Below, in pieces: positions 1 to 6,695 of a stretch of 64,000 nt of DNA. Source of the DNA: Kangiella sp. TOML190. GTDB taxonomy: Bacteria > Pseudomonadota > Gammaproteobacteria > Enterobacterales > Kangiellaceae. Under the pieces are notes generated by a model. The model was not told the origin of the DNA. It saw nothing but the letters and a program-made list of their open reading frames with translations, and did not search any database. The translations under genes were made by a program, and so were the position numbers. How positions within the stretch are numbered: the first letter of the stretch is position 1; each line of letters begins with the position of its first letter. The stretch spans positions 1,302,001-1,366,000 of the forward strand of contig NZ_BQYL01000001.1 of the NCBI RefSeq assembly GCF_023706045.1, read 5' to 3'.

Positions 1-518
1 GATATGCCTATTGCCGACACAAACACCTGAGCATAATGCTTCTTGTTTGTTTTTCTATCAAAGTAAGGGATCGTTAAGCCCGCAAAATCCACATTGGTTA
101 TTTCGCCTGGATAACGGCGGATCTTCATTGAGATGTCATTCTTAACTTTGTAGAGTCGATAGTAGTAAGTGAAGCTACTAAAGGAATAGGCCGTCGCTGG
201 GTCTTCATCATAGTAGGCTTCCCAAATATTTCTTTGGTTAGCTCCTTTGTTTCTAAGTTCGACTTCGACTTTTTTATAGTCTGCCATCCGCTTACTAAGG
301 TCACGCTCACGCTTTTTTATGAAAAGAGCTTTTCTATCGTCATGGTTCAGCAGTTTTAACTGTAACCAAGAGTATTTTTGGGCAATGATAATCTTACGGT
401 ACCGACCAACAGTGTTATGAGAGTAACCCGATAGTTCACCAATTTTTCGGTTCGACAAATTAGTATCGCAAATCAATCGAAGCATTAATTCATGGTCGTG
501 TAATTTACTCCGAACCAT
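1..518 (-). CDS. istA: IS21-family transposase IstA, N-terminal part
   Basis: An open frame starts at the ATG at 516-518 and runs off the left edge, giving about 172 residues without a stop. The N-terminus has a helix-turn-helix (residues about 10-40, with NLSNRKIGELSGYSHNTVGR). A basic linker follows, then the start of the DDE catalytic core in RRYPGEITNVDFAGL, where the Asp is the expected first catalytic residue. It aligns along its length with the complete IstA at 16720-18261. The start overlaps the end of the upstream 129-aa gene by 14 bp, suggesting translational coupling. The catalytic centre beyond the first Asp cannot be judged here. Confidence 0.85.
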   Translation of the reverse strand, partial: MVRSKLHDHELMLRLICDTNLSNRKIGELSGYSHNTVGRYRKIIIAQKYSWLQLKLLNHDDRKALFIKKRERDLSKRMADYKKVEVELRNKGANQRNIWEAYYDEDPATAYSFSSFTYYYRLYKVKNDISMKIRRYPGEITNVDFAGLTIPYFDRKTNKKHYAQVFVSAIGI

Positions 519-894
519 TTTTTAACTCTCTTTGATATTCACTTACAAAATGACTAAATGAGATGGCCGTCTTAGGGTATTTGTCATGATAAGTTTCCCA
601 TAGCCTTCTTAAGCTGGTATTACTATTTTTTAGGTCTTCTTTGATCTGCTCAAAGTTAGGGAGGCGCTTAAAAATACTCTTTGCCCGTCTCTTACTAAAA
701 AGCGCTTGTATCTCGTTACGACTCATTGATTTTAAATAAGACCAGGAGTACTTTTTGTCAGTGATAATTTTTCTGTATAGACCAACTGTTCGATTAGAAC
801 AGCCCGACATCGCGCCAATTTTTCTATTAGACCAATTGGTTGAGCAGATTAATTCTGCAATTATTTTAGAAACGCATGATTTTTTTCGATTCAT
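505..894 (-). CDS. Stand-alone IstA-like N-terminal DNA-binding protein (129 aa)
   Basis: This 129-aa protein resembles only the N-terminus of IstA: a helix-turn-helix (STNWSNRKIGAMSGCSNRTVG), the YRKII segment, and a linker with PNFEQIKEDL followed by an ETYHDKYPKTAISFSHF region. It stops where the catalytic core would begin. It overlaps the start of the partial istA by 14 bp, so the two are probably cotranslated. No such gene precedes istA in the second copy. It could be a duplicated domain acting as a regulator or competitor at element ends, or a relic of an inserted related element. Function is inference; the homology is visible by eye. Confidence 0.65.
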   Translation of the reverse strand: MNRKKSCVSKIIAELICSTNWSNRKIGAMSGCSNRTVGLYRKIITDKKYSWSYLKSMSRNEIQALFSKRRAKSIFKRLPNFEQIKEDLKNSNTSLRRLWETYHDKYPKTAISFSHFVSEYQRELKNGSE

Positions 895-987
895 TTTTGC
901 TATCTCTCCGTTATACGAGTTATCAGCAGCTATAACTAGCCGCTACAAACTCAAGTTTTTTAGGGTGAGAGATAGCCTTCAACCAAC

Positions 988-1100
988 TTGACAGGGTATC
1001 TAGTGATATGGAAAGATAGAAATGTCTGGGGCGAACCTAAGACAAATCTGATTAGCCGCATTGAACCACATATTCAAAGCGGCTTTTCCTTATCTGGGAC
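988..1100 (+). ncRNA. Conserved noncoding block with hairpin (copy 1)
   Basis: A stretch between istA and the small gene is conserved with 18359-18470. Shared parts are TTGACAG at its left, a GTCTGGG motif, a CTAAGACAA motif and a hairpin with AGCCGC/GCGGCT arms followed by TTTT (1054-1087). The inner arm is TTGAA/TTCAA here and TTG/CAA in the other copy, so pairing is kept while the loop varies. The T-run is on the plus strand, so a plus-strand transcript leading away from istA would end here. No good -10 box was found. An antisense or leader RNA is possible, but transcription is unproven. Confidence 0.4.
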
Positions 1101-1109
1101 TCACCTAGT

Positions 1110-1340
1110 TCATTCTGCTGTTAACCTCTGTTTAAATAACCACTGGGCTACATCTTTTGCTAAAGCAAACTTGCCACGACGGTTTTCGATATTAAAAATT
1201 TTTATGGGCACCTTCTTTCGACTAATAGCCTGTCTAAATGCCCCCATCGTCTTAAAACCTAATAATGCTGATAAGTCTTCATTACCAATGACATATCCAT
1301 GAAGTTTAATTATGTCTTTTTCGATATCTTTTGCTGTCAT
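1110..1340 (-). CDS. Small putative DNA-binding protein of the element (76 aa)
   Basis: The frame continues upstream, but the ATG at 1340 is preferred: it has GGAG eight bases upstream and the protein from there matches the homologue at 18473-18742. The shared core reads LIGNEDLSxLLGFKTMxAFRQA, followed by a KxPIxIFxIENRRGKFALAKDVAxWL segment. This pattern resembles a winged-helix or AlpA-like DNA-binding fold, which is inference. It is transcribed divergently from the 326-aa gene across a 123-bp region partly conserved between the copies, so it may regulate itself, that gene or istA. Confidence 0.6.
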   Translation of the reverse strand: MTAKDIEKDIIKLHGYVIGNEDLSALLGFKTMGAFRQAISRKKVPIKIFNIENRRGKFALAKDVAQWLFKQRLTAE

Positions 1341-1463
1341 TAGCAATACTCCACACAACATTAAAATTCGGAAAACGTGACTTGATAGTATAAAAAACAA
1401 TCAACGTTTGTAGTACGGTGTCGTATGAGGTAACAAAAAGACACTCGTTTGAATTAAAATATT

Positions 1464-2444
1464 ATGGAAAATCAAGAGCTTATACACGGCGATGTTACTC
1501 CAAAGGATGGAGAGTGCAGATTTACAGAGCTTGAGAGGGTTGAAAAATTTAAAATTAAACTTTGGGTGGAATACCTAAAAGAAGCATTAAACTATAAATC
1601 TATTTATGCTCTACAAAAACACTTTTCTGGTGACGATAAATTCATACATAAAACAGAAGGCACAACTCACCCAACAGATTGGAATAAGTACTTTAACGGT
1701 ACTAGAATTCCTTCACTAAAAACCTTGGATAAGGCGTACAAAGAAGTTCCATCATCTGAATATATCTACAACATGCCTTTTTGGAGATTAGTAACGGAGA
1801 GAGTTAGTAAAGAGTACATCAATGACGCTCTATCAGCGACGAGCCCTGATATTAAGAAAATTTTATTCAACCCTACTGGAATTAGTGGACTAGACTGGAA
1901 AAGAAAAGATTTAAGAAAAAATGATCGTATACGTTTATTTTTGAGGCGTAAGGGTACCATTGATGCTTTGAATGTGATCATGTTGCTTATGGCGGAAGAT
2001 GAATTCAACTTCTCAATTATAAGCTTCGTTGATAACCGTTCGTGTTTAATGAACACCATGGTTAACGTTTGTAGTTTCCCACCCTTTGATGAACCTAACA
2101 CTGCTAGATTTCTCTACGAGTGTATTATTAAAAGATTTTTTATTCCTCTTAATTTACCAGAGGAACTTAGTTTTTATGATAAGTACCAATATCCATCACC
2201 CTACCATATGGTTCGATGGGTAAATGAAAATAAAGATCTGCTGGAATATTTAGAAGCCATAGAAGTGATTGATGACACCATATCAAGAGAAAGGAAGCTG
2301 GATATTCTTAATAAATATTATGAATTACCTCGCCATAAAAAGTCAGAGTTGCACGCTGCTTTTCGGTTCTATTTTTGTTTAAGAGATGTATACGAAAAAA
2401 ATATAGAAACATATTCCGTTGCACACCTTCCTTTATTTCAATAA
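1464..2444 (+). CDS. Element-encoded protein of unknown function (326 aa)
   Basis: I do not recognise a family. The protein is homologous to the 333-aa protein at 18812-19783. Shared features include LWxExLKExL near residue 35, the NxPxWxLxT region near 105, a NVIMLLMAEDE/NIILLLIAEDE segment near 170, and a FFxPxxxPEEL-type stretch near 230. There is no signal peptide or membrane segment. The gene is divergent from the small DNA-binding-like gene and ends 11 bp before the inverted-repeat array at 2455-2620. Both the position and the gene/array pairing recur in copy 2. A role in binding the array is a hypothesis only. No clear ribosome-binding site precedes the ATG. Confidence 0.65.
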   Translation: MENQELIHGDVTPKDGECRFTELERVEKFKIKLWVEYLKEALNYKSIYALQKHFSGDDKFIHKTEGTTHPTDWNKYFNGTRIPSLKTLDKAYKEVPSSEYIYNMPFWRLVTERVSKEYINDALSATSPDIKKILFNPTGISGLDWKRKDLRKNDRIRLFLRRKGTIDALNVIMLLMAEDEFNFSIISFVDNRSCLMNTMVNVCSFPPFDEPNTARFLYECIIKRFFIPLNLPEELSFYDKYQYPSPYHMVRWVNENKDLLEYLEAIEVIDDTISRERKLDILNKYYELPRHKKSELHAAFRFYFCLRDVYEKNIETYSVAHLPLFQ

Positions 2445-2454
2445 TTATTAATGA

Positions 2455-2620
2455 GTGGGCATTTTAGCTTAACTTTGGTGGTCAATATTTCCTAGCCGAA
2501 CTGGTCATATATACTAGTATTTACACTTGTATACACCACATCAAATTGACCACCTCGCTAGAAAGAACTGCCCAGCGCACTGAATTTTTACTGCCCATTC
2601 TTCTATAACTAACTGTCCAG
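2455..2620. repeat. 3+4 inverted repeat array at the end of element copy 1
   Basis: Seven copies of a 6-8 bp motif occur at regular spacing. Three face one way (TGGGCA 2456, TGGTCA 2479, TGGTCA 2502) and four face the other (TGACCA 2547, TGCCCA 2569, TGCCCA 2592, TGTCCA 2614). Start-to-start spacing is 23, 23, then 22, 23, 22 bp, about two helical turns. The centre (2508-2546) is AT-rich and contains small palindromes (ATACTAGTAT 2511-2520, TGTATACA 2528-2535). Copy 2 has the same layout with a different motif. It looks like a multi-site protein-binding region such as a transposon end or attachment complex. Confidence 0.6.
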
Positions 2621-2675
2621 CCTATTAGCAGTTCAAATACCGTTTATATCGATGGCTTTACACCTTTCCTTAGTA

Positions 2676-2709
2676 TTGACATTTGGTTAATTTATACAGA
2701 TACTGTATA
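2676..2709 (+). promoter_or_regulatory. Promoter with overlapping operator for the 80-aa gene
   Basis: A TTGACA -35 box (2676-2681) is followed after 17 bp by GATACT (2699-2704). The perfect inverted repeat TATACAG-ATA-CTGTATA (2693-2709) covers the -10 box. This is a typical repressor operator position. The ACAG/CTGT order is opposite to a LexA box. The start codon follows at 2736. Confidence 0.55.
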
Positions 2710-2735
2710 AATGTGTTTTCATATAATAATTAAAT

Positions 2736-2978
2736 ATGACAAAAAAGATCGGCAGACCTTTAGGAAAAAATTTGGCAAAAACAAATGATGCAAAACGCTT
2801 CTTTAAGGCCGCACACGGCGCAGGATTATCATTGAAAGATATCCATGAGAAATTAATGAGAGCACTAGGAGAAGGGAAATGTCCTAGCTATAGAACACTG
2901 CAAGAATGGCGTAGAGGGACATATACGCCTCACTTTGTTCCCTTCTCAGATTGGGAAAAAAAGATTACAGAAAGCTAA
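2736..2978 (+). CDS. Small basic putative regulator (80 aa)
   Basis: This 80-aa basic protein starts MTKKIGRPLGKN and has a central KRFFKAAHGAGLSLKDIHEKL stretch that reads like a helix-turn-helix, then a YRTLQEWRRG segment typical of a recognition helix region. I do not recognise a named family. It lies directly behind a promoter whose -10 box is covered by a 7-bp inverted repeat, and 14 bp before the glycosylase gene on the same strand. Autoregulation and control of the neighbouring nucleobase cluster are plausible but inferred. Confidence 0.55.
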   Translation: MTKKIGRPLGKNLAKTNDAKRFFKAAHGAGLSLKDIHEKLMRALGEGKCPSYRTLQEWRRGTYTPHFVPFSDWEKKITES

Positions 2979-2992
2979 CACTATCAATATGA

Positions 2993-3838
2993 GTGAATAT
3001 TATGATCAGCAATAGTCAAAAAGCTTTTATAGAGGTAGGAGACAGATTATTTGAATTCGAACTACCTAGTGAGAATGAGGAAATCATGCCCAATGTAAAG
3101 TGGGGAAATATTGCTGGATTTCCGACTGTGGCTTATTGGTATTATAGAATCATGGAGGCAAGATTAAACAAGGCAGCCATAAAATATAGACTAGGAAATT
3201 CCCTAATTGAAGAGATCGGCGCATGTTTATTAGGTGGCCATGGAATACCTGCAGCGAATGGGTTAGCAGCATTTGAGCATATGAAAGAAAAAGGAGCTTT
3301 TAACGGTGAGGCTCATTCCGAAGAGCAACTCTATTACTGGTTATCACAACCTATTGATCTAAAGAGTAAAACTTTCAAGTACAGATTTGCAAAACAAAAA
3401 TCTAAATATTTGCATTGTGCATTAAAAAAAATCACCAATGAATCTGCACCATGTGAGACGGGTTTATCTCTCAGAAACTGGTTAACTGATATAAAAGGTA
3501 TCGGATTGAAAACCGCGTCTTGGGTAGCTAGAAACTGGCTTGATGCAGATGATGTTGCAATACTCGACATCCATATATATCGAGCAGGGGTATTGGGTGG
3601 GTTCTTTGATGCAGAAACAACTATCGAAAAACACTATTTATCATTGGAAGAAAAGTTTATTGCGCTAGCGCACTCTATGGATGTTAGAACTTCTGAATTA
3701 GACGCCTTGATGTGGTATGAAATGCAGGCATCTACTTCCGCCCTAAACCTTATGAAAAACAAACTAAATAATCAATTAAATGCCCAGTCTTCCACCGACA
3801 ATAGCAGCTCCAACTCCGAGCAGCTCGCATTCGCTTGA
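2993..3838 (+). CDS. OGG/HhH-GPD-type DNA glycosylase (281 aa)
   Basis: The protein carries the hairpin-helix-hairpin/GPD signature of 8-oxoguanine-type glycosylases: KGIGLKTASWVARN near residues 168-181 with a Lys (about 173) where bifunctional glycosylases place their Schiff-base Lys, then the catalytic Asp in AILDIHIYRAG (about 192). It may start at GTG 2993 or ATG 3002. It lies 14 bp behind the 80-aa gene and converges with the nitroreductase gene, overlapping it by 63 bp at the 3' ends. OGG-like genes occur with QueC-like genes in type IV CBASS defence loci (family knowledge). Action on DNA or on another nucleobase substrate cannot be told from sequence. Confidence 0.75.
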   Translation: MNIMISNSQKAFIEVGDRLFEFELPSENEEIMPNVKWGNIAGFPTVAYWYYRIMEARLNKAAIKYRLGNSLIEEIGACLLGGHGIPAANGLAAFEHMKEKGAFNGEAHSEEQLYYWLSQPIDLKSKTFKYRFAKQKSKYLHCALKKITNESAPCETGLSLRNWLTDIKGIGLKTASWVARNWLDADDVAILDIHIYRAGVLGGFFDAETTIEKHYLSLEEKFIALAHSMDVRTSELDALMWYEMQASTSALNLMKNKLNNQLNAQSSTDNSSSNSEQLAFA

Positions 3839-4450
3839 AATTGATTGAGCTGCATCATTCCCATGAATCCCTAGCATACAAAATGATAGGCCTATGGCTT
3901 CGGCAGTTAATGAGTGAATGGCGCTTATAGCGCCAGACTCTCTAAAAGCAAGCCCAGTAATATTTTTGTATTTACTAGATAACTTATTAGTATCACAGAG
4001 ATACCAAACCAAGTAACCACTTTTAATTTCAGCTAGCATCTTGAAGCAATTTTTTTTAAAACACGCCAATTCAGGCGTATCAATTTTTAACAAATCAAAA
4101 GAGTTATTTCTAGAATTATACAAATACCAACCATCGTCATTAATACTGCTTATCAAACAGTAAATGCTGTGAAGAGCCCCAGGAGAAGGATAGTTTCTTT
4201 TTTCAACGGGTTGCGAGTATTCATTAGTCCACTGTGATTTCGTTCTATTTACCAAATAAAATAGTTTACCCACTTCTTCTATTCCAACCTTGGTAAAGTT
4301 TCTTTCAGAGTGCCTTTCTTCCAGAACCCTTCTAAATGATTTATCAATATCGCATTGCTTGTATTTTAACTCGATTGTACTTATCACATCCCACTTAAAA
4401 GGAGCTCTTACCTTAATAGCTTCTCTTATTACAGGCTCTTTTAATTTCAT
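3776..4450 (-). CDS. Nitroreductase / SagB-ThcOx-like flavin oxidoreductase
   Basis: A 224-aa protein with features of the nitroreductase superfamily: an ERHSERNF motif (about residues 45-52, the RxSxRxF phosphate-contacting motif of FMN binding), YPSPGALHSIY near residue 88, and a C-terminal RESGAISAIHSLTAEAIGL plus GVGAAIVGG region resembling SagB-type dehydrogenases. These bind FMN and oxidise or reduce small molecules or peptide heterocycles. It is the last gene of the operon and overlaps the QueC-like gene by 4 bp. Its 3' end overlaps the convergent glycosylase gene by 63 bp. The substrate is unknown. Confidence 0.7.
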   Translation of the reverse strand: MKLKEPVIREAIKVRAPFKWDVISTIELKYKQCDIDKSFRRVLEERHSERNFTKVGIEEVGKLFYLVNRTKSQWTNEYSQPVEKRNYPSPGALHSIYCLISSINDDGWYLYNSRNNSFDLLKIDTPELACFKKNCFKMLAEIKSGYLVWYLCDTNKLSSKYKNITGLAFRESGAISAIHSLTAEAIGLSFCMLGIHGNDAAQSISSECELLGVGAAIVGGRLGI

Positions 4451-5040
4451 TCTTTAAAGAAACCTATTTCTTGCATAGTTGCATAATACTTATTACATCC
4501 TCTGCAATTCGTACACGGTATTACTGACTTATGACAAGAGTGAGCCCATGCTAATAAATTAAATGGAATTTTGGATTTTTTAATTAGCTCAGTAGCAGAT
4601 AAATTTATGGCTGGTGCTTTTATTTTTATATAACCTTCTTGATAAGATATAAGTTGATTAATTTTTTCAATAAACTCGATTGTTCCATCCGCGTGATATA
4701 CATCAGACTGAACTGTCCCAATTAATATCTGCTTACAACCCATTGAAACAGCTTTCATACAGCAAAGGGTAATAAGGAGTTGATTACGATATGGCCACCA
4801 ATCACTCTCGGGAGCTTGATTAATAGAGGGTTTGCCCGATAAATCGCCACTTCCTAAACTCTTACAATCAATATCAATTTCAACCAGTTGAATTCCTAAA
4901 TCTTTGCAGATAGCTTTCGATGCATTTCTCTCTGCTGCTGCAGAGTTCTGTCCATAGTCAATATTGAATGCTATATCAGGCTTACATAAATATGCCAATG
5001 CCGTAGAGTCCAAGCCTCCAGATAATAAAATACCTTCCAT
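4447..5040 (-). CDS. QueC-like PP-loop ATPase
   Basis: This 197-aa protein has the PP-loop SGGLDS (residues 7-12) at its N-terminus, a YGQ motif (29-31), an IGTVQSDVYHADG stretch (107-119) and four zinc-ligand cysteines (about C169, C176, C179, C182 in CxxxxxxCTNCRGC). These are hallmarks of 7-cyano-7-deazaguanine synthase, which uses ATP to turn a carboxy-deazaguanine into an amide and nitrile. It is a little shorter than typical QueC (about 220-230 aa). No queC/D/E partners lie nearby. It sits between the PfkB-NDT fusion (2 bp gap) and a nitroreductase (4 bp overlap), so it probably belongs to a specialised system and not to housekeeping queuosine synthesis. Confidence 0.82.
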   Translation of the reverse strand: MEGILLSGGLDSTALAYLCKPDIAFNIDYGQNSAAAERNASKAICKDLGIQLVEIDIDCKSLGSGDLSGKPSINQAPESDWWPYRNQLLITLCCMKAVSMGCKQILIGTVQSDVYHADGTIEFIEKINQLISYQEGYIKIKAPAINLSATELIKKSKIPFNLLAWAHSCHKSVIPCTNCRGCNKYYATMQEIGFFKE

Positions 5041-5042
5041 TG

Positions 5043-6260
5043 TTATACCCAGGAAAGCCTGTATATGGAGGAGCTGAAATCACCAAATATTTTACAGCCA
5101 GAGCCGTCATACATTTTCAATTCTTCTGCTTTTGGGTTTTCAGCTAAAATTATTACAGGTTTATTTAAGCTAATAGCATAACCAATCTCAAAGAGCGTTC
5201 CTGGATCAGTACCGTTAAAAATTGCATACATAACATCACAATCTTTTATAGCATCTATATCTTTTTGCACAACTTCATCAGCCGTACCAATACCGATTTC
5301 ATGAAATGGCGAAAATGTCTCCATACCAAACGACTCAATATAATACTTGGCTTCATTGATCATCCATAATTCAGATAGCGTAAAAAAAGGTCCTGCTAAA
5401 TACACCTTCTTCTTGCTTGCTTTAACTGGGGTCAATGACTGTTGGAAAACCTCAAGACCTTGCACGTTATTCATAACCCCAGTGCTGACATAGTGCGCCG
5501 CTGCAACACTAGCTTTTTCAGCTGCTTTCAAAGCTGAGCACCCTAATATATGCCAATAATAAGTATAGGCAGCTACAAATGAGTCCCCTGAGCCCACTGG
5601 AGATACAGAGTCTGTTTCGTATGGTAAAGCCCAACCTGACTCATTTGTTGAGTAAACATAAGCACCTCGTTGCCCGCATTTTACAATGACTACCTCAGCA
5701 CTTTCGGTTGAATGCAGCCACTTTGCCATATCTTCAACAGAAGTATGAGACACGCCTTTCTTTTCACCGAAAATTTTAATCTCATTTTGATTGGTAATAT
5801 AAACCAACTTTTCCGCTATACCACCTGTCTCCGAAAATAGTAGAGGATCATAGGTATTTTGAGGGTCGTATATAACGGTGCTTGCCGAAACTATTGGTGT
5901 TGCATCTATCATTCCAAAAACAACAGCAACAGCAGAAGCAGGTAAGTTTGGTGTGAAACCAGAGAGGTTTTCATTTATTGGCGAAGGAAGAATTTTTGGC
6001 TCTGCCAAAGGGTGAAAATAATCAAACGACACTGTCTCGTCACAATTATCCAAGCTTAGGGAAACATTCGCATTACCAAAAAAAAGAGCTCTTAATTCAT
6101 TTTCATCTTTTTGAGCTAATCTTGAATGCAACGTTATTGGAAGTGATGAATCGATTTGTGTTAAACAGAGTGCTGCTCGACCTGCAGAGCCCTGCAAAGA
6201 TGTATAGCTTGGCCAGGTGCAATACTCTTTGTAGGCACCTCCAATGACATGAATTCCCAT
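5043..6260 (-). CDS. PfkB-family kinase fused to nucleoside 2-deoxyribosyltransferase
   Basis: The 405-aa protein has two domains. Residues about 1-265 are PfkB/ribokinase-like, with the PVGSGDSF active-site motif (about 222-228; the Asp is the catalytic base). Residues about 285-400 match nucleoside 2-deoxyribosyltransferases: VYLAGPFF (about 286-293), a DCDVMYAIFNGTDPGTLFE segment and the predicted nucleophile Glu about 358. The ATG at 6260 is preferred to the upstream frame start: it follows the preceding stop directly and has AAGGA eight bases upstream. The fusion suggests nucleoside phosphorylation coupled to nucleobase release or exchange. Physiological substrate unknown. Confidence 0.8.
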   Translation of the reverse strand: MGIHVIGGAYKEYCTWPSYTSLQGSAGRAALCLTQIDSSLPITLHSRLAQKDENELRALFFGNANVSLSLDNCDETVSFDYFHPLAEPKILPSPINENLSGFTPNLPASAVAVVFGMIDATPIVSASTVIYDPQNTYDPLLFSETGGIAEKLVYITNQNEIKIFGEKKGVSHTSVEDMAKWLHSTESAEVVIVKCGQRGAYVYSTNESGWALPYETDSVSPVGSGDSFVAAYTYYWHILGCSALKAAEKASVAAAHYVSTGVMNNVQGLEVFQQSLTPVKASKKKVYLAGPFFTLSELWMINEAKYYIESFGMETFSPFHEIGIGTADEVVQKDIDAIKDCDVMYAIFNGTDPGTLFEIGYAISLNKPVIILAENPKAEELKMYDGSGCKIFGDFSSSIYRLSWV

Positions 6261-6261
6261 T

Positions 6262-6597
6262 TTAACGTCCTTGTGATTGAACAAATATAGAAATTAATGC
6301 ACCACTAATTTCTCTAATAACTGCAGTAAAACGATATTCTAGAGCTAAGCATTGCTTAAGCTTATCTGCATTTTGCACCAACCCTCCGACACGCCTACCT
6401 TCATGTGATACCTGAACAGCCTCAATACCATTCTCCACTTCTAAAGTGACAGTGAGAATCATACCTGCTTCTAAAGTATTTATAACGTTCCCATCAGGGC
6501 TGCTGATATGGGTTTCGAAAGAAAATTGAGAACAATCTACAGTAGCTTTACCAAAACCACCGAAATTTCCTGGGGAGCCTGAACCTGAACCAGACAT
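6262..6597 (-). CDS. Small protein with Ser/Gly-rich N-terminal tail (111 aa)
   Basis: I do not recognise the family. It starts MSGSGSGSPGNFGGFGKA, a flexible tail, followed by a compact beta-rich-looking domain (residues about 20-111) with no signal peptide. It is the first gene of the operon, with a strong AAAGGAG ribosome-binding site and its own promoter at 6665-6692. The next ATG lies immediately after its stop codon. Given the QueC-like enzyme downstream, the exposed tail could be a substrate for modification, as proposed for partners of type IV CBASS QueC-like proteins. That is a hypothesis; a structural or ligand-binding role is equally possible. Confidence 0.6.
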   Translation of the reverse strand: MSGSGSGSPGNFGGFGKATVDCSQFSFETHISSPDGNVINTLEAGMILTVTLEVENGIEAVQVSHEGRRVGGLVQNADKLKQCLALEYRFTAVIREISGALISIFVQSQGR

Positions 6598-6636
6598 AGT
6601 TATCTCCTTTTGCTATATGGTTAATTTATTTTTCTT

Positions 6637-6692
6637 AAGTACTTCTTCGAGTACTTTGAAAGAAAGTATATTAAAAAAATAATTTAAATCAA
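6637..6692 (-). promoter_or_regulatory. Promoter and inverted repeat before the QueC-type operon
   Basis: On the minus strand TTGATT (6687-6692) and TATACT (6665-6670) are separated by 16 bp. Between promoter and start codon lies the inverted repeat AAGTACT-TCTTCG-AGTACTT (6637-6656), a possible operator. The promoter starts right after the RHS cassette terminator, so the operon is transcribed independently of the RHS genes. Confidence 0.45.
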
Positions 6693-6695
6693 TAT

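Larger units (their letters stand above)
1..2620. mobile_element. IS21-like composite element, copy 1 (cut by window edge)
   Basis: This stretch has the same gene order as the complete copy at 13481-19963. It contains a partial istA on the minus strand, a conserved hairpin block, a small DNA-binding-like gene, a divergent 326-aa gene and an inverted-repeat array. Proteins of the two copies are clearly homologous but diverged, so this is a related element and not a recent duplicate. The left part (istB, toprim and recombinase genes if present) lies outside the window. The right border is inferred to be the end of the array near 2620. Confidence 0.7.

Noticed and set aside
2693-2709. LexA/SOS box at TATACAGATACTGTATA
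   Set aside because: A LexA box is CTGT-N8-ACAG. Here the halves are in the opposite order with a 3-bp centre, so it is a different operator.
4447-5040. Housekeeping queuosine gene queC
   Set aside because: No queD, queE, queF or tgt lies nearby, and the gene is embedded in a specialised operon in a mobile island. The biochemical family still holds.
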